A stretch of 64,000 bases of DNA, taken from NCBI GenBank assembly GCA_032622095.1, contig CP136064.1, forward strand, positions 190,763,794 through 190,827,793. The letters are read 5' to 3'. Shown one piece after another: positions 47,761 through 61,616 of the stretch. Both the position numbers and the translations under genes were made by a program. The notes beneath the pieces are model-generated. The model saw nothing but the letters and a program-made list of their open reading frames with translations, was not told the DNA's origin and did not search any database. Each line of letters starts with the position of its first letter. Positions within the stretch are counted from its first letter, which is position 1. This DNA comes from Siphonodentalium dalli. Taxonomy: Eukaryota; Mollusca; Scaphopoda; Gadilida; Siphonodentaliidae.

Positions 47761-48747
47761 GATGTTTTTCGGCGTACCAAAATTTGCCATATATGGTAAA
47801 TTGCATGGATCAAATTTTTTAACTAGTGATATATTCGCAAAATAACATTCCCATTTCAGCTTGTCTAAGCTGTTGATATATTTTGGATTCATATTTACTC
47901 ACTGAGTGTGTTGCATTCGCAATTAAGACTAATGAGACCATGACAGGAGGTTAATGGACCTATCCGTAGGTACCGCCCACATACTAGTATAGGCTGAATG
48001 GTTACTGTTACTAAGCACCACAAGCCATCTCAATATCGCTACATATTCATTACTAAAATGGCTTCCGATGAGAACGGACTGTTTTTAAACTCAATGTAAC
48101 ACGATAATATGGCTCTTTCCGAGATTTACAATTTTCAAGATGCTTATGTGTGTATATGCATCTTGTAAAAGTGACTGTCGTTAGATATAAACAAAAATAG
48201 AACTAGATTTGAACAAAAAACCAAGAGTGATTTTTTGGCCATTTCCGATAACCAACAATGATTGATGTTTACATTGAATCAAACTGTGTAACAAAAGCCA
48301 TTATAACTTCAATATCGAATAGAATATCTACCGAAGCTATGCTAATAGTTCACACATTGATGAAATAAGCCAACTGGAGGTGTAAATGTGGTAATTAATC
48401 TATAATCCCTCTTTTGTCGATATCAGTTCCCCGTACCTCGAGCTTCCTCCATGAGCCCTGGAGACATAGAGGTGCGGGCAACTTTGCGACCGGTTGCAAA
48501 GGATTATCAAATAGTGGTCTTTTTAAATTCCACATCCTATTTGGCCGTCACTAAAGTACATTAAAGAAAACGCCGACTATCATGGAGTCACTTACTTGTT
48601 GTCATGTGGCAACAATGGCACAAGGTGAACTCGTTCGGTGAAGGTTACGTGTATACACCGTGACACATGTGCGATGTATGAAATTTCGTGTAATTCTCTT
48701 GGAAAACATTTGTTGATTCCCATTTACATGTACATTTTCACATTAAT

Positions 48748-48810
48748 ATGGAGGAAACTTTATATTCTCAAATGGATTCAGTAGAACGTTTGCAGAATAT
48801 CCTACAGGTT
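48748..48810 (+). CDS. Possible first exon of an unknown gene
   Basis: ATG opens MEETLYSQMDSVERLQNILQ, followed by the good donor cag|gttagt. The amphipathic start would suit a coiled-coil protein, but I recognise no family. No partner exon was seen. It could be chance, or part of element D. Confidence 0.2.
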
Positions 48811-49087
48811 AGTGTGAATAGCAGACATTTATACATGTATGCATATATAACGAAAAACACTTCACATAAAAAAATACTTGCGGCACAATTAATATTTATA
48901 AAAGGCCGCTCGGCCACAGTGTCCCCCGAACCGGTGGCTTCATTTGGAGCGGAGGCTTTGTCGAAGTATACTATATGGATAAGACACTTGTGCATTGTCT
49001 CATTACTGACATGCATACAAATAACCAAATCTTAAAAAAACTCTTAAAGTCAAAATATAACCTCAAATTGGCACAAAATGAAGAAAA

Positions 49088-50080
49088 TTACCAGAAAAAT
49101 TGAATTTTCTAAGTTGAAAAGCCCATAACTCTGAGAAAAATCATCGGTTCAAACTCAAATTCGAACTTGACCTGTATCGCGTCGGCTTGATACAACCGTT
49201 GTTTGCGTAAAAAAATTGGCATGGCGGAACACGAAATCGAATTTGATCTGTCTTTTGTGCTAGTAAATCTACATATACCAAATTTAATTTCATTCAGTAC
49301 ACATTTACTAAAGTTATCTTCCGGAAACCTCAAATTGGCAAAAATTCTAAGTCAAAAAGGGACATAACTCTGGTGAAAATTGGCGGGCGGAACCCGAATT
49401 CGAACTTGATCTGTGTTTTGCTGGGAGAGAGACACATACCAAATTTGGTTTAAATCTGATTAACTCTACTAAAGTTATCATCCGGACACCAACTTTTGGG
49501 GTTTTATGTCGGGTCGGCGGACAAAAAAGGGCCATAACTCTCGCAAAAATTATCGGATTAAACCGAAATTCGAACTTGAGCTGTATTTTGATATAAGTAA
49601 TCCACAAAAAAACGGGTTTTGCATATAAACAATCCAAAATCAAGTTATAATCCGGAAACCAAAAAACAGAAGAAAAACTGAATTTTCTATGTCGAAAAAG
49701 GGGCATAACTCTGCCAAAAATGGTCGGGCAGAACCCAAGTTCGAACTTGACCTGTGTTTTGCTGGGAGAAAGTAATATACCAAATTTGGTTTGAATCCGA
49801 TTAACTCTACTAAAGTTATCATCCGGAAACCAACTTTCAGGGGTTTTCTAAGTAAAAAAAGGGCCATAACTCTCGCAAAAATTGGCGGAGCAAACCCATA
49901 TTCGAACTTGACCTTTATTTTGGTCTGATAAACTCACCTATGAAATTTGCTTTTGATCTAATAACCGAAACTAAAGTTATCATCCGGAAACCATTTCCAG
50001 ACGCACGGACTCACTCACGGACGGACGGACACCGGCTATTTTAATAGTCCCCCGAAATAAAAAAATTCGGGGGACAATAA
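49088..50080 (+). mobile_element. Pearl-like element ending in ACGG tract and hairpin
   Basis: Five units of about 168 bp are anchored on ccataactct..caaaaatt and agttatcatccggaaacca. They are followed by ctcacggacggacggacacc and the hairpin gtcccccgaa / ttcgggggac (50047-50075). This is the closest match in the window to the described pearl architecture. Confidence 0.68.
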
Positions 50081-50499
50081 CTCATCATCGGTTGGGACTA
50101 CTATTTTCACTTTTTAGTTTGAAATCTGTTATATTAATATTGGACTTTAAATTACATTAGGATCAGAGTGTGGACGTTGGCATTGTTTAGTCCAGCGTCA
50201 ACAGTTGTCTTAGTTACTTTTTGGTTTAGAAAACCGAACTAAAAACACTCCGGGATATTTGTATAGATATCGTTCATCAACCGGACATGTTCCTCATGCA
50301 CATTTCAACACCTTTGTAGCAAAATAACAGATATATTGCTCTCGTGTTTGTAAACCCCCTACTGCTTATAGTGGTTGTTAGGGAGTCGCTTGTGGTGTTT
50401 CACCATATCGCTAGGCAGACACATGTCGCATCAAAGATTAAGCTCTCGGCTAATTGGCTATAATTTTAAATGGGGCGGTACCTATGGATAGGTTCATTA

Positions 50500-52380
50500 C
50501 TTTCATGTTTAGTTTATGATATATATATATGCTCATAACATGGCGGCACATTGTGTTTCTAGTCAGGTGACTGTAAACATTGTATACTATCATTATAATA
50601 AACAACCAATATTTACAATACAGTCTCAATATGGTTACTAATTATATTGTTTATGGTAATCTCAGAACTTAAATCAATTAAAGCTGCACATAGTGTTTGG
50701 AACATTGAATCTGCAAACCTTAAATATTACAACCATCGACCACAGCTGTCTAGTAACGGCAATTTAAAGTTATTCTGAAGACAAAATAATCTATTGTTTT
50801 TTAATCACCATTATTGTAGTACCTAGTATCACTGATTCGCCTTGCTTTTAAGTTGAATGGTGTTTGTTAAAATTGTGTGCCTTTAAATATAAGAAAGGTA
50901 AGTAAGTAGACCCAGGGCATGGAAGAGCAAAATTTCTTCCATGTCTTGGATTGAGAACATGGATGCGTGAGTGTATTTTTTCTCTACCTTCGTTGTTATT
51001 CTTTGTTCTCAATAAAAAAAATTTAAAAAATCATTATACTATACTATCAGTATATTTTTGAGGAAATGTTCAAAATTTGGTAACTTTATTTCTAAGTTTA
51101 ATATAACCTACAACCAACACCTTCTGTGACTTTAACAAAATATGCATTTTCAAAAGATTTTTTTGGCTTATATGCCAGACAGGATTCTGGCATGACTTGT
51201 GAGAGGATCAAATGGAGCATCATTTTTTTGCATTTTGTTGGGAAATCAAGTTTAAAGTTTCAGCATACAGTAATGCCCTAAATAATATTTCCGACTAAAT
51301 CCTGAAAAATACCCATAATTCTGCTTTGGTTAAGGAGTCGATTATATAGGGCATTACTGTAAGAATGCTATTATTAATAAGTGAATTTAGCAATCTCAGT
51401 ACCACTTTATAAATTGAGTGTTGCCAAAATCTGCTTTAAATAGGATCCACATTTAATACTGCCAAACATCAGCCTATTTTCTTCAAAATCCTCAGAATTA
51501 TTTTGTAGATAAAATGATTCACAAAACAAAAATGAACTTCCTCAGGTTAGACTGAACTTTTGATTTTTAGACTTAGTACCAGGGGGGGGGTCGGAAAAAA
51601 AATTCAGGCACGTATGGCATTTTTTCCCTTTCGATCATTTTTTGTACCCACCCACCCCCACCGCCAATTTTTTTTCCGTTTTCGGCAGTTTTTTCCGACC
51701 ATTTTTTGACACCCACCCCCCTTTTAACACTAAAACAGAGATTTGCGGGGGGACATTCACTGTAAACAGCTGTATATGAATTTCTGTGCATACTATTTAT
51801 CATGGATGTTAACATGGACATGTAAATAGGAATGAGTAATTTTGAGGTCATTCAGCCAAAAAAACATGGCTGCCAGCGGCCATCTTGGATTTCAAAATTT
51901 GCAACAAAATACAACACGATAACTGCCTGCAGTCAGTTTACCAGTTAGAATTACATTATTTCTCTCATTCAAACTGATTCAAAGTGGTTTTGAAGCCCAA
52001 CTCATTGCCAAAACACTAAAAACAAGCAGAATTTTGCTTGTTGGTGGCTTTGACCACCCACCCACCCCGGCATATGTGCCGGAAGAAATTTTTTCACCCC
52101 CCCCCTGTTAGTACTGCAAATAACTGAATTACTAACAGCATACAGATTTGCATAACCCATCCAAATTATACCATGGATATGATTGTGGAGAGCCAAATAT
52201 AGTACACAAATATTCTGTTTGGCCATATTCTTCAGTTCATCACTGCTCTCTGTAAACTTCTTAAATCTGGAAAGAAATAACATTAACTATTTCAATATTT
52301 GGGAATAATTTGCACAATGTTGGATATCTGAGAAATACTGAAAGAATACAAGCTGATGTTCCAGCTTCAAAGTAGAAGAA
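50500..52380. other. Stretch without recognised gene
   Basis: It holds one small mariner-like MITE (51268-51359) and low-complexity runs of G and C near 51580, 51650 and 52085. Confidence 0.45.
51268..51359. mobile_element. Mariner-like MITE, internally deleted
   Basis: 92 bp between TA dinucleotides with the family termini cagtaatgccctaaataat and gggcattactg. Most of the left arm is missing. Confidence 0.72.
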
Positions 52381-52960
52381 TTATTATCAATAAAAGGTCA
52401 CTGATCCCACATCCCCTTTTTGGGGAGTTGGCTTTTTATTTTAGTAACAAAGAAGTCAAATTCTGGCAAAAATTTAAACTTGACCTTGACCTGCATGTTC
52501 TCTCAAAGATGAACTACATATGCCCTACAATATCAAGAAATTCTTTTTTGAATATTTCTCAAGATATAATTTTGAAGTACAAAAATTTAATTTCTAAATT
52601 GAAGAAAGAGCATTGCTGGGGTGTGACAAAATTCCAACAAAGGGCCATAACGCTGGTGAAAATTGGCAGGCGGAACCCAAATTCGAACTTGACCTGCATT
52701 TTGGGCTCTTAAACTCACATACCAAATTTCATTCGATTGAGTTCAAATTTACTAAAGTTTTTATCCGGAAATGAAAATTAAATGCAAATTCCAACAAAAT
52801 GGACCATAACTCTGGTGAAAATTGGCAGGCTGAAACCAAATTTGAACTTGACCTGTATTTTTGGGCTAGTAAACTCACATACCAAATCTCATTCCATTCA
52901 GTTCAGACTTACTAAAGTTATCATCCGGAAATGAAAGTGTCAATGACACTGTAGCTCAAC
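52380..52960 (+). repeat. Pearl-like flank with two monomers
   Basis: Two units carry ataacgctggtgaaaattgg or the close ataactctggtgaaaattgg, and ccggaaatgaaaa. They end at gtagctcaacttcg. They are related to the array at 49088 and may form the start of the composite that continues at 53050. Confidence 0.5.
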
Positions 52961-53049
52961 TTCGAAAGGGAATTATTTAATGTGTTACAGTCAATGGAGC
53001 GATTAGGAATGTGGAAATTGAAATGTCTAAGTAATACTAGATTATCAAC

Positions 53050-55060
53050 ATGAAGAGATATATATATAAAAGTAAAATCCAAGATGGTTGCTGGCGGCTA
53101 TGTTTTCCACTAAAATTCAAAAACATTTGATAGCTTCCATCTAGTAAGATCAATATCAATATTAATATGAAGTCTGGAGATGATCGGATGAGGGAAGTGG
53201 ACTGTAGGGTGTGCCAAAGGATTTAGTCATGCAAAGAGTAAATACCAGATGGCTGCCAGTGGACACGTTTTAAGGCCAAATGACCCTAAAATGACTCGTT
53301 CCTATCTACATCCCAATGTCAACAGCCATGACAAATTTCATGATGATCCGACTAAAGGTACGACCTGTAGCCCGTGCCAAAGGATTTAGTGATGCAAAGA
53401 ATAAAATCAAGATGGCTGCTAGCGGCCATGATTTTGGCCGAATGACCTAAAAATGACTCATTCTCATCTACATGTCAATATCAACATCCATGACAAATTT
53501 CACAATGATCTGACAAAAGGTACGACCTGTAGCCCGTCCCTAAGGATTTTGTCATGCAAAGAGTAAAATCCAAGATGGCTGCCAGCGGCCATGTTTTCTA
53601 GACGAAAGACCCCAAAATTACTTATTCCCATCTATGACAAATTTCATGATGATCAGATGAAAAGTACAACCTGTAGCCCGTGCTAATGGATTGAATTTTG
53701 AAATCCAAGATGGCCACTGGTGGCCATGTTTTTTTGCCGAATGACCCCAAAATAACTCGTTCCCATCTACATGTCAATGTCACATGACAAATTTCACAAT
53801 GATCCGACCAAAGGTACAACCTGTGGCCCATGCCAAAGGATTTAGTCATGCAAAGTGTAAAATCCAAGATGGCTGCTGGCGGCCCGGATTTTTGGCCGAA
53901 TGACCTATAAAAGACTCGTTCCCATCTACATGTCATTGCTAACATCCGTGACAAATTTCATGATGATCTGACCAAAGGTACGACCTGTAGCCTGTGTTAA
54001 AGGATTTAGTCATGCAAAGAGTAAAATCAAAGATGGCTGCCAACGGCCATGTTTTCTGGCTGAACGACCCCAAAATTAATCGTTCCCATCTACATGTAAA
54101 TATTAATATCCATGACAAATTCATGATGATCAGATGAACAGTACGACCTGTAGCCCGTGCTAATGGATTGAATTTTGAAATCCAAGATGGCCACTGGCGA
54201 CCATGTTTTTATGCCGAATAACCCCAAAATGACTCGTTCCCATCTACATGTCAATGTCAACAGTTATGACAAATTTCATGATGATCTGACTAAAGGTACG
54301 ACCTGTAGTCCGTGTGAAAGAATTTAGTCATGCAAAGAGTAAAATCCAAGATGGCTGCCAGCGGCCATGTTTTTTGGCCGAATGACCCCAAAATTAATTG
54401 TTCCCATCTACATGTCAATATTAACATCCATGACAATTTTCATGATGATCGGACGAACAGTACGACCTGTAGCCCGTGCTAATGGATTGAATTTTGAAAT
54501 CCAAGATGGCCACTGGCAGCCATGTTTTTTGTCCGAATGACCCCAAAATTACTCGTTCCCATCTACATTCCAATTTGAACAGCCATGGCAAATTTCATGA
54601 TGATCAGACTAAAGGTACGACCTGTAGCCCGTGCTAAAGGATTTAGTCATACAAAGAGTCAAATCCAAGATGGCTGCCGGCAGCCATGTTTTTTGGCCGA
54701 ATTGACCCCAAAATTTCTCGTTCCCATCTACATGTCAATATTAACATCTGTGACAAATTTCATGATGACCAGACAAACAGTACGACCTGTAGCCCATGCT
54801 AATGATTGAATTTTGAAATCCAAGATGGACGCTGGTGGCCATGTTTTTTTCCCGAATGACCCCAAAATGAATTGTTCCGGTCTAAATGTTGATGATAAAT
54901 TTCATAATGATCCGACCAAAGGTACGACCTGTAGCCTGTATTGTTGACGACTCACACACGCACACACACCCTCACACACCCACACACACGGACGATGGAT
55001 ACCAAGCCATGGCAATAGCTCAAACTTTACAAAGTAAAGTTGAGCTAAAAAGGGAACAGA
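53050..55060 (+). mobile_element. 12-unit tandem element ending in a hairpin
   Basis: About 12 units with a period near 158 bp carry aaatccaagatggctgcc, catctacatgtcaatatt and gtacgacctgtagcccgtg. The array is followed by a CA-rich tract and a hairpin tagctcaaactttac / gtaaagttgagcta (55015-55048). The layout matches the other pearl-like elements, with (CA)n in place of ACGG. The open frames inside are repeat artefacts. Confidence 0.65.
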
Positions 55061-56199
55061 TGGATGGACAGACAAATAACATAATACATCCTGTTTTTTA
55101 AAACTGGCGTATAATAACAGGTCGCTGACCCCACATCCTCTGAAAAATAGGTGGATTTTTGGGGCCTTAACTCTTTTTAAGAACAAAGAAGTCAAATTCT
55201 GCCAAAATTTGATTCCAACTTGATGTGGCACAATTCAAAAGATGTCTTAATCTGGCCTGTGATGACTGAACAAAACCTGTAGCATGTTGATACATTTCAT
55301 CCCATTGTTATAGTACAGCGGCCAAAAGCCAAAAGTAGTCGGGTACCCCTACCCACGGTAGAACAAGTTAAATCCAACTTTTTTTTAAGGAGAAATATAT
55401 AATGATGACGAAAATATTAGTGAAAAATAACGGAATTGGTGGTGGCTATTCTCAAATCGACGATGAACGATACCCACCAGTGACTTTTCCCAGAAATTAA
55501 CGATTTTGGTAAAGTGAGCCCTGCGGCTATGTCCTAAGTTATTTGCCCACATTGTTGTTGTTAAAATGACTACAGCATACCATATCTGTACCTGATATGC
55601 AAGAAGTGTCGGTTAATTTGGATTTTCGTGCCATTTGGAGCCGAAACATTTATTTTTTGTTGAAAAATCGCTCTTTTTCAAACAAATTATATTTTTCGAA
55701 CATTATCATTCAAACGGATATTACAATGATATTGAAATATTAAATCCATATGGTGTAATAGTTATCTGGCAAGCATATGAAGAAAGAAGTTAACAGAAAT
55801 TTTGAACGGTTTGCGAGATATTGGATTTTAGCTACCCCTCCCCCAAACAAGTTTTTGGTCGAAAAAAATACATATTTTTGATAATGACATTACAAACATT
55901 TTCGAATTGATCTGAATGGGACCCAATATGAATCTTGTACTGAAAGCGTTGTCCAGAGATGCCGTTTAATCGATTACAGATGTTTTCAGGCTTTCAGACC
56001 CCAGTTACAACAACAACAATTATTTTATTGATAACAGGTAATTTTGCATGCATTAACATCGATGTTAAGTACTAAAACCTTTGTTATAAACAACACGTGA
56101 CCAACTATATAATTCATATGGCTCAGTTGTTATCTGCGCATCACAAGTAGAAAGAATTTGACAGAAATTGTCAACGGTTTTCAAGATATTGGAATTATG

Positions 56200-58640
56200 T
56201 ACCGCTTGGCAAATATGAAGGGCGAATTTGCTATATTTTTTGAGAACACTCTACCCAATTTAAAGACTTCATCGCAATACGAAATTAAGCTATATGATCT
56301 CTAATTCTCTATATTAACTGAGTGTGACGGGAATGTTGTACTATCAGAGAATACATAATTTGTATGGATGGGTTGTGCATGTGTCGATTTACACAAAGTG
56401 GCTGATAAATAAGAAAGACGAATTTGCTGTTTTAGGATCCCCTACACAATTGTAGTGTTAAAGTTGAACAACTCACGAACTGAAATGATTGCTGTAAATG
56501 TTAACTGAGGATGTGGGCAAAAATAGTAATATCGGGGCGAATACATGATGTTGATGGATGGGTTGGTTGCTTTTATTATTAAATCACAGTGTGAACGAAA
56601 GGTCGTGCTATCAGGGAATATACATGTTATATGGGTAGTTTGGTTCCCAAAATCCTAGGGTACTTTACAAAAGGCGGCTGGCAAAAACCAAAGCTGAATA
56701 TTTTCTTTGAGCACCCTACTCCATTTAAAGTCATAAATACACTAATGGATGGATATGTTCTCAATATTAACTGGGGTGTGGACAAATGGTATGTAATTCA
56801 GGAAATATACCTCTTCAGTGCATGATGGGTGGGTTGGCTTCCCAATGTCTGGGACACTTTACACAAAGTGGCTAGCAAAGAGAAGGCGAAATTTTACTAT
56901 TTTGGGTACCCATAACCCTTCTAAGCTATTTAGCACACACTGAACCGAATCTATATGCTCTCATGTATTATTTACAATGTGTATGGGTGGTTTGGTTCTC
57001 GAAATCCTGGAACACTTTACAAAAGGCGGCTGGCAAATACGAAATGTGATTTGTTAGGCCGCACTACCCCATTTGCAGTCTTTGAATACACAATGAACCG
57101 AAAGGATGTGCTCCCATTATTAACTGCGTGTGTAGAGAAATGGACGATATATAAAGAGTATAGTATACCAGGGTCTTGAATGCCTGGGTCACTTTACAAA
57201 AAATTGTTGGTGAAAGAGAAAAGCGAATACTCACTGTTTTGGGGGGACCCCGGACCCCATTAACCCATTTAATATCTTGACCAGAACTGAAGTTATATTC
57301 TCTCATACTTAGCTGAAAGGTATTGCTATCATGGAATTATTAATTGATAAATGGGTGATCTGGTTCCCCCGAATTCCTGGAACAATTTGCAAAAAGCGGC
57401 GGGCAAACAAGAAAGGCGAATTTTCTATGTCTTGAGGACCCCACTATCCAACTTGAAGTCTTACAAAAATTATATGAAGTTTTGGATAAATGGGAATATT
57501 ATCTGGATATACGAATCTGTTATGGATGAGATGGTTCCCGAAAGCCTATGGCACTTTACAACAAGTGGTCGGCAAACGAAAGGGCTAAATTTCACTCTCA
57601 GGGGACTCCATCCCTATTTGAAGTATTGAACACACCACTAGCTCAAGGCATAAGCTATCCAAATTACCCGAGATTGTGGCCGAATGGCAGTTCTGTCAGA
57701 AAAGATGCAATGGTCTCATGAGCCCACCATTCGCGAAAACACCGTAGCAACTTACACAGAGCAGATGGCAAACGATGAAGGCGAATTGTAAGGGACCCCT
57801 ACCCCATGTAAACCATTGAACCTACCACGAACTGAATGAATGTGCCCTCAGGGTCAAACGACGATCTGGACAAATGACTATTCTTTTAAGAAATACACAA
57901 TTGTTATAGATGGGTTAATACCCGACAGTCAGGGTCACTTTACAAAAAGCGACTGAAAAATAAATAATGCGATTTTTCAATGTTTGTATTACCCCCTTCC
58001 TAATTTGAAGACTAGAACACACCACGGACCCGAACGATATATCGTCATTGACTGCGTGTATGGACAATGGCGAGTTAATTGTACAAGGACGTACACAATG
58101 TAAATAGATGGATATGGGTACTGAAAGAATGAGCACTGAACGAAAAGTGGCTGGAAAATAAGAAAGGCAAAATTTTGAGGACCCCTACTTTATTTGAAGT
58201 CTTGGATGACACCACATGGTGAAATGATATGACCTCAATATTAACCGAGGGCTTGACCAAAGGTTATTTTTTATCAGGATATACATATGTGTTGGTTCCC
58301 AAAAGTCTGCATCATGTGCCACTCCACAACAAGCGACTGGCAAATGTTCAGTTTTATGTACCCCTACCCTATTTGAAGTCTTGAACACATCATGTACTGG
58401 AGGGATTATGAATTCAATATCAACATATATTGTGGCCGAAACTATGGGATATATAAGGCTGTATTGGTTTCCGACCGCCAGTGGCACTTTACAAAAAGCG
58501 GCTGGCAAATAACAAAAATTCAATTTTAACTTTTTATGTGACAATTACGCTATTTTAAATCACGAAAACACCACGAACTTGATGAACATGCTCCCAGTTT
58601 TAACTCAGTCTGTGGAGATATGGTAGTTCTATCCGGAGGT
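56200..58640 (+). repeat. Array of about 185-bp units inside element C
   Basis: At least 12 degenerate units each carry ctttacaaaaagcggctggc, a gaatttt..gaccccta block and ccatttgaagtcttgaaca. Unit anchors fall near 56390, 56653, 56860, 57013, 57193, 57386, 57555, 57749, 57941, 58137, 58323 and 58490. The open frames on both strands here are products of the repeat, not genes. Confidence 0.75.
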
Positions 58641-59210
58641 GAACAATTTATCTGGGAGAGAGATTGTATGGGGAAAATTAGGATGTAATCCAGTTGGAAC
58701 TGATTGGATACAATGATATACACATAGTTTCGTTGGAGGTGATTGGGCGCAATGATACACATATAATGTTTTTTCGTCATTGATACGTCCGTCGCCGTGA
58801 GATTGCAGACGATCTGGTGGTGGTAAATTTCGCGCTCAGCAGGGTTTCAATGCTTTTCACGATGTTTTAACAAATGGCAGCTTTATGGAAATCGCTTTGT
58901 TTTCGAGATAAATGTCTGAACCCCATCAACTATTTTAATATTTTCGCGATGACTGAGTTGCTGTACATACAAAAGAGTATTTGTGATAAAATTAAATTCA
59001 GTATGGTGCATAGAAGTTCAGTCTTAGGACCACTGTATTCCAATAAGTAATGATATGCTTTTTCTATTTGCCACAATGACAGAGAGGGGACGTTTTAATG
59101 TGATTACTCAATTGGCCATAGTGGATACTGCATTTCAATCTTAAACGAGAATGGAGTACATGTGATATGCGACACTTACTGTATGTAATAGCAATTAAAT
59201 GCGTTGTTGT

Positions 59211-60540
59211 TGTAATTTGGGGTCTGGAAGCCAGAACACGTCTTTAATCACTTACGCATTGTCCCCGGGCTCCATTTTCAGCAAAAATAATTATGTTGGG
59301 TCCCAGTATGATCAACTGGGAAATTTGGTAAAGTTCTGAACAAAAATATGTCTTTTTTTTTACCAAAAACTTGTTTGGGGAGGGGTAGCTAAAATCCATT
59401 ATTTCGCAAATTGTTCTAAATTTCTGTTAACTTCTTTCTTCATATGCTTGGCAGATAACTGCTTCACCATAAGAATTAAATATTTCGGCATTGTAACAAT
59501 ATCCATTTGAATAATAATGTTCGAAAAATAATATTTTTGTGAAAAAGTGGGATTTTTCAGCAAAAAATAAAAGTTTTGGCTCTAAATGGCAGGAAAATCT
59601 AAATTAACCAACACTTTTTTTCATATCAGGTAGAGGAATGGTATGATGTATTTATTTTAACCCCAACAATATGGGCAAATAGGCTAGGACATAGCCACAG
59701 GGCTCGCTTTACCAAAATCGTTAATTACTGGAAAAAGTCACTGGAGGTTTAATTCCTCATCGTCGATTTGTCAATAGCCACCACCAATTCAGTTATTTTT
59801 CAATTTCTGTCAAATTCTTTCTACTTGTGATGTCCATATAACTACTGAGCCATATGAATTATATAGTTGGTCACGTGTTGTTTATAACAAAGATTTTAGT
59901 ACTTAACATCGATGTTAATGCGTGCAAAATTACATGTTATCAATAAAATAATTGTTGTTGTTGTAACTGGGGGTCTGAAAGCCTGAACACATCTGTAATC
60001 GATTAAACGGCATTTCTGGACAACACTTTCATTACAAGATTCATATTGGGTCCCATTCAGATCAATTTGATAATGTTTGTAATGTCATTATCAAAAATAT
60101 GTATTTTTTTCGACCAAAAACATGTTTGGGGGAGGGGTAGCTAAATTCCAATATCTCGCAAACCGTTCAAAAATTTTCTAAACTTCTTTCTTCATATGAT
60201 TGTCAGATAACCAATACACCATATGGACTAAATATTTCAATAATATTGCAATATCTGTTTGAATGATAATGTTCGAAAAATAAATTTATTTTGAAAAAGA
60301 GCAATTTTTCAACAAAAAATATATGTTTCGGCTCCAAATGGCATGAAAATCCAAATTAACCGACACTTCTTGCATATCAGGTACAGATATGGTATGCTGT
60401 AGTCATTTTAACAACAACAACAATGTGGGCAAATAACTTAGGACATAGCCGCAGGGCTCACTTTACCAAAATCGTTAATTTCTGGGAAAAGTCACTGGTG
60501 GGTATCATTCATCGTTGATTTGAGAATAGCCACCACCAAT
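59211..60540 (-). repeat. Tandem duplication in the right arm of element C
   Basis: Two copies about 730 bases apart (59211-59800 and 59940-60540) share acttgtttggggaggggtag against acatgtttgggggaggggtag, and gggcaaata.gctaggacat. The first copy is more diverged. The left arm has a single copy. Confidence 0.65.
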
Positions 60541-60925
60541 TCCATTATTTTTCACTACCATTTTCGTAAAGAGTATATATTTCTCCTTTAAAAGTTAGTT
60601 TTAACTTGTTCTACCGTGGGTAGGGGTATCTTGAAAACTAGAGCTCTTTTCCGATTTGGCCGCTGTACTATTAATATACAAAAGATCATTCACATCCAAT
60701 CTAAGATTAGAGATACAATAAAGGGTGTATTTTACACTCTAATAACACCATAACTTTGAACGAGAGGCGAATCACAATCGGCAGATGTTAACCCATCCCT
60801 TGGCGATAGTAAATTACTATGATCGGAATCATAAATGAGAGTTTTGATGTTGAATTATAGAGTATACTGTTATGTACTATTGTCGACAAATGTACATAAC
60901 ACAAGTTATTGGAATTTATGGGTCA

Positions 60926-60990
60926 CTCGCATTTATATAAGAGAATGCACTGGTACAGGATGTGTAATGATGTACCACCACAGCCTTGGG
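60926..60990. mobile_element. Fragment of the TTAA-type palindromic MITE
   Basis: The block tatataagagaatgcactgg followed by acaggatgtgtaatgatg matches the right half of the family. No ends are present. Confidence 0.5.
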
Positions 60991-61616
60991 TTAAGTGTGA
61001 AAAGGTGACCTGGACATGGAATACTTGGGTTAAGAGAGTCCAATTTAAGTTTACAATGATAATGTATCAAATTCTACCAACAACAGCCATCAAGATAAGA
61101 CACCTCACTGCTGACCCATTAATGTCAATTATATAGCAGAGCTGTCAACAAATCACAGGCATTGTTTATGTTGAAGGCTGGCATCTCTATTAACCCTTTT
61201 CCCAATATCACCTGTAGTTACACCATGTCATATAGCCAATGTCACCAGGTATGAAGGTAATTACGTTAGCCAACAGGTATTTGACGTTATAACATAATTG
61301 GGTGTTTCCCCCCATACTGGCTACAGTATGTACCATGTGTATCATCAGATATGCAACAACAAACATGCTCTTACTTAATGAATAGTTGTTGGTATACGAT
61401 AATGGAGACATAAACCAGAAGACGAACTAAATATGTGGCCATAATTTCATAAACAACTGTTTATCTTCATTTTATAACACATGCGAGTCAAAAAATAAGA
61501 GTTTATGCCAATTGATGGTATCGGTAGGCCTATGTCCTTTAAGTTTGTCCACCCACGGACTCCTGTCCTGGTTGAAAAAATAATTCATGATTTTTAAAAC
61601 AAAAAGCGTATTATAA

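Larger units (their letters stand above)
47952..50499. mobile_element. Possible TIR element D enclosing a pearl-like array
   Basis: taatggacctatccgtaggt (from 47952), followed by accgccc, is inverted at 50473-50499 with three mismatches. Further in, cacc-acaagc blocks are also inverted. No target duplication is obvious. The array 49088-50080 lies inside, as does a short frame at 48748-48810 that ends at a donor-like cag|gttagt. Confidence 0.4.
55312..60669. mobile_element. Long-TIR element C with internal satellite array
   Basis: The termini are agtacagcggcc on the left and ggccgctgtact on the right, with TTA next to TA at both outer edges, so a TTA target duplication is possible. The inverted arms are about 820 bp (55312-56130 against 59840-60669) and share accaccaattc, catatctgtacctgatatgc and atgttttcaggctttcaga in inverted orientation. 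The right arm carries a second, more diverged tandem copy (59211-59800). The interior (56200-58640) is a tandem array. There is no transposase. Confidence 0.72.

Noticed and set aside
53622-54124. - strand frames with repeated MTCRWERV-like runs
   Set aside because: They are translations of the 158-bp array, repeating with its period.
55312-60669. Element C considered as a Polinton/Maverick because its ends start AGT
   Set aside because: It is too short, has no coding genes, and no 6-bp duplication was found.
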